A stretch of 8,059 nt of DNA from contig JAHELQ010000195.1 in NCBI GenBank assembly GCA_024644125.1, positions 860-8,918 on the forward strand, written 5' to 3'. A program made the position numbers and the translations under genes. This stretch comes from Candidatus Aminicenantota bacterium. GTDB taxonomy: Bacteria > Acidobacteriota > Aminicenantia > UBA2199. Positions 1 through 5,685 of the stretch are shown here, one piece after another. Below the pieces are notes generated by a model. The model saw nothing but the letters and a program-made list of their open reading frames with translations. It searched no databases and was not told the DNA's origin. Numbering within the stretch: the first letter of the stretch is position 1; the number at the start of each line of letters is the position of its first letter.

Positions 1-272
1 CCGCAAATGAGGAAACGCTCTGGGTTGCAGGCGAACGAATCTCGAATCTCGCCCGGTTGTTCAATATCAAAAATGGGCGTACCCGGGCGGATGATACGCT
101 GCCGCCACGGTTTTTTAATGAGCGGCACAAAGCAGGCCTGTTCGCCGGAGAATTTCTTACGCAGGAAACGTTCGGACGTTGGTTGGATATGTATTACCGG
201 GTTCGAGGGTGGGGAGCGGATGGTGTTCCGGGGAGAGAAATACTGGGTACGCTGGGGATTGGAGAATTCTAA
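1..272 (+). CDS. Aldehyde:ferredoxin oxidoreductase family protein, C-terminal end (partial)
   Basis: Only the last 89 codons are present. The reading frame enters from the left edge (first full codon at position 3) and ends at TAA 270-272. The translation carries the typical end of tungsten/molybdenum aldehyde:ferredoxin oxidoreductases: AGERISNLARLFNIKNG, then a DDTLPPRFF motif, and finally a YYRVRGWGADGVPG segment followed by a short LGI tail. Family members are about 600 residues, so roughly 85% of the gene, including the pterin-cofactor and iron-sulfur ligands, lies outside the window. These enzymes are cytoplasmic and oxidise aldehydes to acids while reducing ferredoxin, mainly in anaerobes. 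The subtype and substrate cannot be told from this end. A TTG at 57 opens a shorter frame, but the family match extends upstream of it, so it is not the start. The assignment is firm at family level. Confidence 0.88.
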   Translation, partial: ANEETLWVAGERISNLARLFNIKNGRTRADDTLPPRFFNERHKAGLFAGEFLTQETFGRWLDMYYRVRGWGADGVPGREILGTLGIGEF

Positions 273-292
273 TATTTTTTTTAGAATTTTTC
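261..292 (+). terminator. AT-rich hairpin overlapping the AOR stop codon, weak terminator candidate
   Basis: The arm AATTCTAA (265-272) pairs perfectly with TTAGAATT (281-288) across an 8-nt T-rich loop. The stem can extend to about 12 bp with two G-T wobbles, using 261-264 and 289-292, and a short T run (287-291) forms its 3' side. The upstream arm includes the TAA stop of the preceding gene. The stem is poor in G and C, so it may terminate weakly or simply stabilise the 3' end of the mRNA. Confidence 0.35.
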
Positions 293-369
293 CCAGGTGG
301 ATAAGCCCGGTAAATCCTGTAATACTAAGATCCCAAGGGGGCGCGGGGCATTTTTTTGCCACTTTCAAT

Positions 370-399
370 TTGTTTTTCCGAATTTTTACACCATTATAT
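370..399 (+). promoter_or_regulatory. Possible weak sigma70-type promoter for the binding-protein gene
   Basis: TTGTTT at 370-375 and TTATAT at 394-399 are separated by 18 bp, in a locally AT-rich stretch. A start point about 7 nt past the -10 box would fall at about 406, directly at the Shine-Dalgarno sequence, giving an unusually short leader. That makes this candidate weak. The rest of the 273-418 gap holds a GC-rich patch (about 331-349) but no riboswitch or RNA motif that I recognise. Confidence 0.22.
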
Positions 400-407
400 A
401 TAGTGGG

Positions 408-414
408 AAGGAGG
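408..414 (+). promoter_or_regulatory. Strong ribosome binding site AAGGAGG for the binding-protein gene
   Basis: AAGGAGG lies 4 nt before the ATG at 419, which favours that start although the spacing is short. A second in-frame ATG at 437 has GGAG (424-427) 9 nt upstream. It would give a more typical signal peptide beginning MSKKSL. Both starts are usable and the sequence does not decide between them. Confidence 0.6.
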
Positions 415-418
415 ACAA

Positions 419-1255
419 ATGTTGGAGAATTTTTTTATGTCAAAAAAGTCATTGGTGTGTATATTGGCGTTGGTTGTTTCCCTAACGATGGTAACCATGT
501 TCGCGTGCGACGGAGCGAAGGCCAATTCTTCAGAAATGTCGTCGAAGGTGGAGAAAATCAAAACCGCCGGTAAGATTGTTGTGGGAACGAGCGCGGATTA
601 TCCTCCCTATGAGTTTCGCCTCCTGGGAGATGAAGACGGCGATATCGTAGGCATCGATATCGATATCGCGAATGAAATTGCGCGGGAATTGGGAGTGAAA
701 CTCGAGGTTAAGGAGATTTTATTCAGTAAATTGTTCGAATCTCTGGGGCAAGGGGAAATCGACATGATCATCGCTGGAATTACCCCCACCGAGCAGAGGA
801 AAATGATTGCCGACTTTTCCGACATTTATTATCAGGCGATTCAGAGTCTACTGATAAGGGCGGACGAGACCGAAACAATAAAATCGGTTGAAGATTTGAG
901 AGGGAAAAAGGTCGGCGTGCAGAAGGATTCCATTCAGGAGGAATCGTCCCGGAGTCAAATCAAGGGCGCGGAGTTCATCGCCAGGGAAAAAATCACGGAG
1001 TTGATCGATGCGCTCAAAGGCGGCGAAGTGGACGCGATTGTTCTGGAAAAACCGGTGGCGGAGTCCTACGCGCTGCGGAACAAAGAGCTGGTCAATCTGG
1101 CGTGTAGCGTCGAGGAACGGATGGGTTCTGCGATCGCTGTCAAAAAAGGCGAGATCGATCTTTTGAATAACATTAACAATACTCTTAAAAAATTGAGAGA
1201 CGGCAACAAAATAGCGGAGTTTGTATGGGAGGCGAAAATCCTGTCCAATAAATAG
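419..1255 (+). CDS. Amino-acid-type ABC transporter solute-binding lipoprotein
   Basis: The 278-residue product belongs to the family 3 (polar amino acid) periplasmic binding proteins. A hydrophobic signal segment (about residues 11-28) ends in MFAC, and Cys30 (Cys24 from the ATG at 437) is the likely lipidated residue. The mature domain begins after a short linker: GTSADYPPYEF, then GIDIDIANEIARELG, then GEIDMIIAGITPTEQR. Arg127 is the residue expected to bind the ligand alpha-carboxylate. The second lobe starts near DLRGKKVGVQ, and GEVDAIVLEKPVA (residues 202 onward) is the usual site of an acidic ligand contact. Here that position appears to be Glu210 rather than the more common Asp. Length is normal for the family. 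No permease or ATPase gene is adjacent and a terminator follows, so it is transcribed alone or from the weak upstream promoter. The ligand is unknown, and a role as sensor partner is possible. Confidence 0.88.
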   Translation: MLENFFMSKKSLVCILALVVSLTMVTMFACDGAKANSSEMSSKVEKIKTAGKIVVGTSADYPPYEFRLLGDEDGDIVGIDIDIANEIARELGVKLEVKEILFSKLFESLGQGEIDMIIAGITPTEQRKMIADFSDIYYQAIQSLLIRADETETIKSVEDLRGKKVGVQKDSIQEESSRSQIKGAEFIAREKITELIDALKGGEVDAIVLEKPVAESYALRNKELVNLACSVEERMGSAIAVKKGEIDLLNNINNTLKKLRDGNKIAEFVWEAKILSNK

Positions 1256-1291
1256 AAACGGGCAGCTTTGTAGTTTTTAACGACTTATTAT

Positions 1292-1324
1292 GAGGGGCGC
1301 GTTATAATGCGCCTCTTTTTTTTT
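1292..1324 (+). terminator. Rho-independent terminator after the binding-protein gene
   Basis: GAGGGGCGC (1292-1300) pairs with GCGCCTCTT (1309-1317) to form a 9-bp stem with two G-T wobbles and a GC-rich core, closed by an 8-nt loop. A run of nine T residues (1316-1324) follows. It lies 37 nt past the stop codon at 1255 and separates this gene from the ribH operon. Confidence 0.88.
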
Positions 1325-1387
1325 ACGCAACCAGTCGAGGGGTGTTTATACACTCAGCGGACGGTTATGGCCAGTCGCCGGGAAGAC

Positions 1388-1416
1388 TTGACATATAAGG
1401 GATTTTAGGGTATTTT
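1388..1416 (+). promoter_or_regulatory. Sigma70-type promoter of the ribH-nusB-lysS operon
   Basis: A perfect TTGACA (1388-1393) is followed at 17 bp by TATTTT (1411-1416), which matches four of six -10 positions. The predicted start near 1423 leaves a leader of about 14 nt before the ATG at 1437, just enough for the GGAGA Shine-Dalgarno (1426-1430). It follows the terminator at 1292-1324 and precedes the first gene of the tight gene chain. The leader is far too short to hold an FMN riboswitch. Confidence 0.6.
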
Positions 1417-1436
1417 CTATCCTTTGGAGAATAGAT

Positions 1437-1904
1437 ATGAACGAATATAAAGGCCAACTTATTTCGAAAGATTTTAAATACGGCATTGTCGTGTCCCGTT
1501 TTAATAGTTTTATCACGGAAAAGTTGCTGGACGGCGCGTTGGATGCGTTACGCAGAACAGGGGCAAAGGAAGAGGAAATAGAAGTGTTGAGGGTTCCCGG
1601 CTCTTTTGAAATTCCTCTTGCGGCCAAAAGAATGGCGCAATCAAAAAGGTATGACGCGATCATTTGTTTGGGAGCGGTAATCCGCGGTGAAACACCGCAT
1701 TTCGATTATGTCGCCAGCGAGGTTTCTAAAGGGATCGCCTTGCTGGGTCTTGAATTCGGCATTCCCTTTTCTTATGGGGTGGTTACCACCGACAATACCG
1801 AACAGGCCATCGAACGGGCCGGAAACAAGATGGGTAACAAGGGCTTCGAAGCGGCGCAGACTGCTGTTGAATTGTTAAACTTGTTTAAAGATGCGAAGAT
1901 TTGA
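1437..1904 (+). CDS. ribH: 6,7-dimethyl-8-ribityllumazine synthase
   Basis: This cytoplasmic enzyme condenses 5-amino-6-ribitylamino-uracil with 3,4-dihydroxy-2-butanone 4-phosphate to make the direct precursor of riboflavin. The 155-residue protein is the family's normal length and keeps the active-site elements at positions matching the Bacillus enzyme. These are Phe22 in SRFN, Gly55-Ser56-Phe57-Glu58 in the VPGSFE motif, and GAVIRGETPHF with the catalytic-site His88. TTDNTEQAIERAG contains the phosphate-binding Arg127, and the GNKGFEAA helix is also present. Position 113 is Tyr (FSYGVVTTD), where Phe is more usual. The ATG has GGAGA 6 nt upstream. It is the first gene after the promoter at 1388-1416, and its TGA overlaps the nusB ATG by one base. 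No other riboflavin gene is in the window, so the rest of the pathway must be encoded elsewhere. Confidence 0.97.
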   Translation: MNEYKGQLISKDFKYGIVVSRFNSFITEKLLDGALDALRRTGAKEEEIEVLRVPGSFEIPLAAKRMAQSKRYDAIICLGAVIRGETPHFDYVASEVSKGIALLGLEFGIPFSYGVVTTDNTEQAIERAGNKMGNKGFEAAQTAVELLNLFKDAKI

Positions 1905-2299
1905 TGTTCAGAATAAAATACAGCCGAGAAGTAGTACTGAAACTGCTCTACCAGGTGGATTTGTTAGGGCTTGAAGAGACTCCGGAAGAGATTATCCAGA
2001 ATAATAGCAATTTTTTTAGAGGCTTGAATGAGCTTGAGATAGACTTTGTCAAGCGGATAATCGGGAAAATGATTGAAAAAAGGGAATATATCGATAACTT
2101 GATTTCCAAGAATTTAATCGGCTGGAAATTGCAACGCCTCAATCCGGTAGACAGGACACTGCTGAGAATGGGGATCGCGGAATCCTATTTCAATACGGAA
2201 AAGGCCATAATTATAGACGATATAGTGAGGATTGCCAAAAAATACGGCGAGGAAGAATCGTTTAAAATTATCAACGCGATTCTGGACAAAGTATTGTAA
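1904..2299 (+). CDS. nusB: Transcription antitermination factor NusB
   Basis: NusB binds NusE (ribosomal protein S10) and boxA RNA to support antitermination, chiefly of rRNA operons. The product from ATG 1904 is 131 residues, typical for the family. It has the N-terminal helix SREVVLKLLYQVD (about 7-19), the NLIGWKLQRLNPVDRTLLR segment (about 70-88), and the C-terminal helices IDDIVRIAKKYGEEES and INAILDKVL. I chose ATG 1904 over the in-frame TTG at 1901 because ATG forms a TGATG overlap with the ribH stop, the classic arrangement for coupled translation. Shine-Dalgarno sequence is weak here, which also fits coupling. ribH-nusB adjacency is common across bacteria. The next gene starts on the last base of the nusB TAA. 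Confidence 0.95.
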   Translation: MFRIKYSREVVLKLLYQVDLLGLEETPEEIIQNNSNFFRGLNELEIDFVKRIIGKMIEKREYIDNLISKNLIGWKLQRLNPVDRTLLRMGIAESYFNTEKAIIIDDIVRIAKKYGEEESFKIINAILDKVL

Positions 2300-2982
2300 T
2301 GAGGGTTGTTCTTTTGCTTCTTATGTTAATGTCGCCGCTACGGCAGGTGGAATACTCTTATTTGCAGTTCTCCACCCTTCATCGCGACATTTTCCCCGAT
2401 TACCGCAACGATAATTTCTCGCAAAAGATTTTTTTACGCCGGAATGTGGTGTCGATTTCAAATCAGAGTCTCAATTTTTACCAGTTGGATCTTAATTTTC
2501 GCGTCATTATCGACCAAAAATACCTGCAAGCCCAACAACCGGAACTGCAGGACGCGGTGAAGGTTTTGTCCACCGATTGTACCTCGTTGCGAGAATATGT
2601 GGATCATGTGTCGGTTTTTTTGAAATCTTCCCTGGTTTATGACGACAATGGTTCGGCCCAGGATGCGATTGCCGTCTTGAAACGAAAGACCGCCAATTGC
2701 ATCGGTTATTCCAATGTGGTGCATGAGTTATTTAATTGCATCGGCGTCAACAACCACTTTGTCAAGGGATTTTATTTGAAAAACGACGATGGGGGCATGC
2801 TGATTCCTGTCCCTCACAAATGGGTGGAAGTCACGTTGACGAATGGCTATAGATTTTTTTACGATCCCCAGCATCAGACTTTCACGTCCGGGTATATCCT
2901 GGTGGCGGACGATGTGGATTTCAAGAAGATTCGCCGCTTCCTTGTAAAACTTGTAAAAAAAGAAGTAAAAATGATTAACTAA
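2299..2982 (+). CDS. Transglutaminase-fold (papain-like) protein of unknown function
   Basis: The 227-residue product has a recognisable transglutaminase-like core in its second half. The expected triad is Cys134 in NCIGYSNVVHELFN, His173 in PHKWVEV and Asp189 in FYDPQ, in canonical order and spacing, so an active thiol enzyme is plausible. Bacterial members of this fold are mostly proteases, peptide hydrolases or amidases rather than protein cross-linkers. The N-terminus has a short hydrophobic stretch (about residues 3-11, preceded by one Arg) that could be a weak signal peptide or anchor. It has no clear cleavage site, so the location is uncertain. Residues 20-110 match nothing I know, and the C-terminus is strongly basic (KKIRRFLVKLVKKEVK). 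The ATG overlaps the nusB TAA by one base (TAATG) with no visible Shine-Dalgarno, suggesting coupled translation. The fold assignment is good; the substrate is unknown. Confidence 0.8.
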   Translation: MRVVLLLLMLMSPLRQVEYSYLQFSTLHRDIFPDYRNDNFSQKIFLRRNVVSISNQSLNFYQLDLNFRVIIDQKYLQAQQPELQDAVKVLSTDCTSLREYVDHVSVFLKSSLVYDDNGSAQDAIAVLKRKTANCIGYSNVVHELFNCIGVNNHFVKGFYLKNDDGGMLIPVPHKWVEVTLTNGYRFFYDPQHQTFTSGYILVADDVDFKKIRRFLVKLVKKEVKMIN

Positions 2983-2992
2983 GGAGAGTCCA

Positions 2993-4465
2993 ATGGAAGA
3001 ATATTTTAGAATCCGGCAAGAAAAGTTAGATAAAATCAAGGAATTGGGAGTGGATATCTATCCCTATTCATTTGACAAGACCCATGATTTCAATGAAATC
3101 ATCAGCAAATACAAGGACCTCCCGGAAGAGGAATTCGAATCGTTGACGGTCGAATTCCGGGTGGCGGGCCGCATTGTCGCCGTCCGTGATATGGGTAAGA
3201 GCACGTTCGTCCATCTTTTTGACGGTCAGGAAAAGTTGCAGATATATGTGCGCAAGGACAAAATGGAAGAGATTGACTACAATGTCTTCAAATTGCTGGA
3301 TATCGGAGACATCATCGGTGTATCCGGTCGCCTGTTCCGCACCCGTACCGGCGAATTGACCATCCTGATCTCATCTTTGACTTTCCTGGCCAAGTCGTTC
3401 CATCCGTTGCCGGAGAAGTGGCATGGCTTGCAGGATAAGGAATTGCGGTACCGGCAACGGTATCTGGATCTCATCGTCAATGGCGACACAAGGCGTATTT
3501 TCCACCTGCGTTCCATGATTATTCAGAAGATTCGCATGTTCTTCTACGAAAAAGGATTCAAAGAGGTTGAGACGCCGATGATGCAGCCGATCGCCGGGGG
3601 CGCCGCGGCCAGGCCTTTTGTCACCCACCACAATGCCCTGGATATGCAATTGTTCCTGAGGGTTGCGCCGGAACTATATCTGAAGCGTTTGCTGGTCGGC
3701 GGCATGGAGAAAATTTTTGAAATCAATCGTAATTTTCGCAACGAAGGGGTTTCCCAGATGCACAACCCTGAGTTTACGATGATTGAATTTTACCAATTGT
3801 TCAAAGACTTTAACGACAATATAGAGTTGACCGAGGAATTGCTCAATGGTCTCAATAAGGAATTTTTAGAGAACGACACAATAGAATGGGAAGGCAACGA
3901 GATCTCGATGAAAACACCTTTTCCCCGCAAAAAATTTATGGAACTGATATCGGAAAAATCCGGAGTTCCGGTGGGCGATTTGTGGGACGAGGAGAAGTTA
4001 AAAAGTCATATCGTTGAAAAGTTACCGGAAGAGGAATGTCCTCCCACCTTCGGGAAAATGCTGGAATTGATGTTCGATGTGTATGTGGAGGATTCGCTTC
4101 AGCAGCCGACATTCGTAACCGATTACCCGGTGGTAATTTCCCCCCTATCCAAAGTATCCCGAAACAATAGCATGGAAACCGAACGGTTTGAATTGTTTGT
4201 CGGAGGAATGGAAATTGCGAACGGCTTTTCCGAGCTCAATGATCCCATTGATCAGAGAGGACGGTTTGAGGCTCAACTCCAGGACCGGGAAAAAGGCGAC
4301 GACGAGGCTCAATTGATGGACCTGGATTTTCTCAACGCCCTCGAACACGGCATGCCTCCGGCCGCCGGCGAAGGGATCGGAATCGATCGCTTGATTATGT
4401 TATATACCGGCGCCACCTCCATTAAAGAGGTGATTCTGTTCCCATTGCTTCGAATCAAAGCATGA
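2993..4465 (+). CDS. lysS: Lysine--tRNA ligase, class II
   Basis: This cytoplasmic enzyme charges tRNA-Lys with lysine using ATP. The 490-residue protein is close to the usual 490-505. It has an N-terminal OB-fold anticodon-binding domain (about 55-135, including VAGRIVAVRDMGKSTFVHL), followed by the class II catalytic core. Motif 1 is near residues 173-197 (ending VETPMMQP). Motif 2 covers NRNFRNEG (245-252) and continues HNPEFTMIEFYQ. Motif 3 is GEGIGIDR (459-466). ELNDP and the EHGMPP segment are also typical of class II LysRS. All signature residues I can check are intact. AAGGAG (2981-2986) lies 6 nt before the ATG, the best Shine-Dalgarno inside the operon. The last codons overlap the next gene by 4 nt (ATGA). 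Confidence 0.97.
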   Translation: MEEYFRIRQEKLDKIKELGVDIYPYSFDKTHDFNEIISKYKDLPEEEFESLTVEFRVAGRIVAVRDMGKSTFVHLFDGQEKLQIYVRKDKMEEIDYNVFKLLDIGDIIGVSGRLFRTRTGELTILISSLTFLAKSFHPLPEKWHGLQDKELRYRQRYLDLIVNGDTRRIFHLRSMIIQKIRMFFYEKGFKEVETPMMQPIAGGAAARPFVTHHNALDMQLFLRVAPELYLKRLLVGGMEKIFEINRNFRNEGVSQMHNPEFTMIEFYQLFKDFNDNIELTEELLNGLNKEFLENDTIEWEGNEISMKTPFPRKKFMELISEKSGVPVGDLWDEEKLKSHIVEKLPEEECPPTFGKMLELMFDVYVEDSLQQPTFVTDYPVVISPLSKVSRNNSMETERFELFVGGMEIANGFSELNDPIDQRGRFEAQLQDREKGDDEAQLMDLDFLNALEHGMPPAAGEGIGIDRLIMLYTGATSIKEVILFPLLRIKA

Positions 4466-5679
4466 AATTCGAATTATTTATAGCCCGGAGATATTTGGTA
4501 CGCGGTCGTAAAACTACCTTTATCTCCATTATATCGGTGGTATCGATAGTCGGGATCGCCATCGGCGTCGCGGCCTTGATTATCGCCCTGTCGCTGATTA
4601 ACGGCTTCCAGAATGACATCCGCAATAAAATTCTGGATTCCACCGCCCATATCATGGTGAATAGCATGATGGGAGATGGCGTTGGCGGTTATGAGCCGTT
4701 GATCGCGGAATTGGAAAAGAGATTCGATAAAGTTGTATCGGCGAGCCCGGTGGTATTCGGTACGGTTCTTATCAAGGGAAGCGGGAAGAACGCTTCGGGG
4801 GCTATCCTCAGGGGAATCGATTTTAATGAGATCGACGATCACATGGGGTGGCTAAAAAAACTGGAGTGGGGGCGCCTGCCCACATCACCGCGGGAGTTGG
4901 TGATCGGTAAAGATCTAGCGATAAAATTGGGGCTGTTTGAAGGCGACGATTGTATGATCATCGCTCCTCAACCGGTTTTGTCTCCTACCGGAGTTATGCC
5001 GCGGATGAAGAAGTACAGGATATCCGGCGTTTTCAAATCGGGCTTGTACGAAGTGGATAATGGGACTGTGATTTCCAGCCTATCGGCGGCCCAGCAGTTG
5101 TTCAAATTGAAGGATAAAATCAGTTATATACAGATCTATCTCGACGATATGTTCGATGCGGAAGATGTGGTAGCGGACATGCGGTCTTTTCTGCCGGTGC
5201 ATCTGTCGGTCATTACCTGGAAAGATCTTAACGCGTCGCTCTATTCGGCGTTGAAACTGGAAAAAACCGTCTTATTTTTCACCCTGACGCTCATTATTAT
5301 TGTTGCTGCCCTCAATATCATTGCCGGGCTTATCCTATTGGTGATCCAGAAAATCAAGGACATCGGTATTTTACTATCTTATGGCGCCACTCCCCGCATG
5401 ATCAAGAAGATATTTTTTATCCAGGGAGGGATTATCGGCGTGTTGGGCACAACCGCCGGAGTCGTCATCGGAGTGCTATTTACCTGGTGCGCCAACAAAT
5501 TCGAATTGATCAAGGTGCCCTCGGAGTTGTACCAGATGAGTTATGTGCCGTTCAATATCGGAGGCTTCGATCTTGCTGCGGTAATCTTCGTGTCGTTACT
5601 GATCAGTTTTACGGCAACCTTGATTCCGTCCAGAAAAGCGGCTTCGGTCAATGTGGTGGAAGCGGTTAAAAACGAATAA
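4462..5679 (+). CDS. lolC: LolC/LolE-family lipoprotein-releasing ABC transporter permease
   Basis: The 405-residue inner-membrane protein matches the LolC/LolE family (E. coli members about 400-414). These subunits extract outer-membrane lipoproteins from the inner membrane and pass them to LolA, driven by the ATPase LolD. The start FELFIARRYLVRGR is typical. TM1 spans about 21-46, a large periplasmic domain about 47-265, and FtsX-type TM2-TM4 lie near 270-296, 318-345 and 372-392. The cytoplasmic coupling segment KDIGILLSYGATPRMIKKIF lies between TM2 and TM3. APQPVLSPTGVMPRMKKY (168-184) matches the Hook region by which LolC contacts LolA, which argues for LolC (or a LolC-like homodimer) rather than LolE. 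The ATG overlaps the lysS stop by 4 nt. The usual partner lolD does not follow; a NamZ-like gene does. A MacB-like role is less likely, given the N-terminus and Hook. Confidence 0.88.
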   Translation: MKFELFIARRYLVRGRKTTFISIISVVSIVGIAIGVAALIIALSLINGFQNDIRNKILDSTAHIMVNSMMGDGVGGYEPLIAELEKRFDKVVSASPVVFGTVLIKGSGKNASGAILRGIDFNEIDDHMGWLKKLEWGRLPTSPRELVIGKDLAIKLGLFEGDDCMIIAPQPVLSPTGVMPRMKKYRISGVFKSGLYEVDNGTVISSLSAAQQLFKLKDKISYIQIYLDDMFDAEDVVADMRSFLPVHLSVITWKDLNASLYSALKLEKTVLFFTLTLIIIVAALNIIAGLILLVIQKIKDIGILLSYGATPRMIKKIFFIQGGIIGVLGTTAGVVIGVLFTWCANKFELIKVPSELYQMSYVPFNIGGFDLAAVIFVSLLISFTATLIPSRKAASVNVVEAVKNE

Positions 5680-5685
5680 GCGCAG

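Noticed and set aside
347..360. GGCA-T6-TGCC hairpin as a terminator or riboswitch part
   Set aside because: The stem is only 4 bp, the T run is in the loop, and no T tract follows it.
297..485. 62-codon + frame in the AOR/binding-protein gap
   Set aside because: It has no Shine-Dalgarno, runs into the binding-protein gene in another frame, and has an unusual Cys/Trp/Phe-rich composition typical of a chance frame.
7..573. Long + strand frame of 188 codons across the AOR end, the gap and the binding-protein start
   Set aside because: It overlaps two well-supported genes in another frame, and its translation is low-complexity with no family resemblance.
641..668. Repeated GATATCG units
   Set aside because: They encode the conserved GIDIDIA segment of the binding protein, so the repetition follows from Ile-Asp codons rather than a DNA repeat element.
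1303..1308. TATAAT inside the terminator loop as a -10 box
   Set aside because: There is no -35-like sequence at a suitable distance, and the bases form the loop of the terminator hairpin.
1256..1436. FMN riboswitch before ribH
   Set aside because: None of the conserved RFN-element segments is visible, and the predicted transcript start leaves only about 14 nt of leader.
1346..1663. 105-codon minus-strand frame over the ribH start and promoter
   Set aside because: It lies antisense to the clearly conserved ribH and has no recognisable motif.
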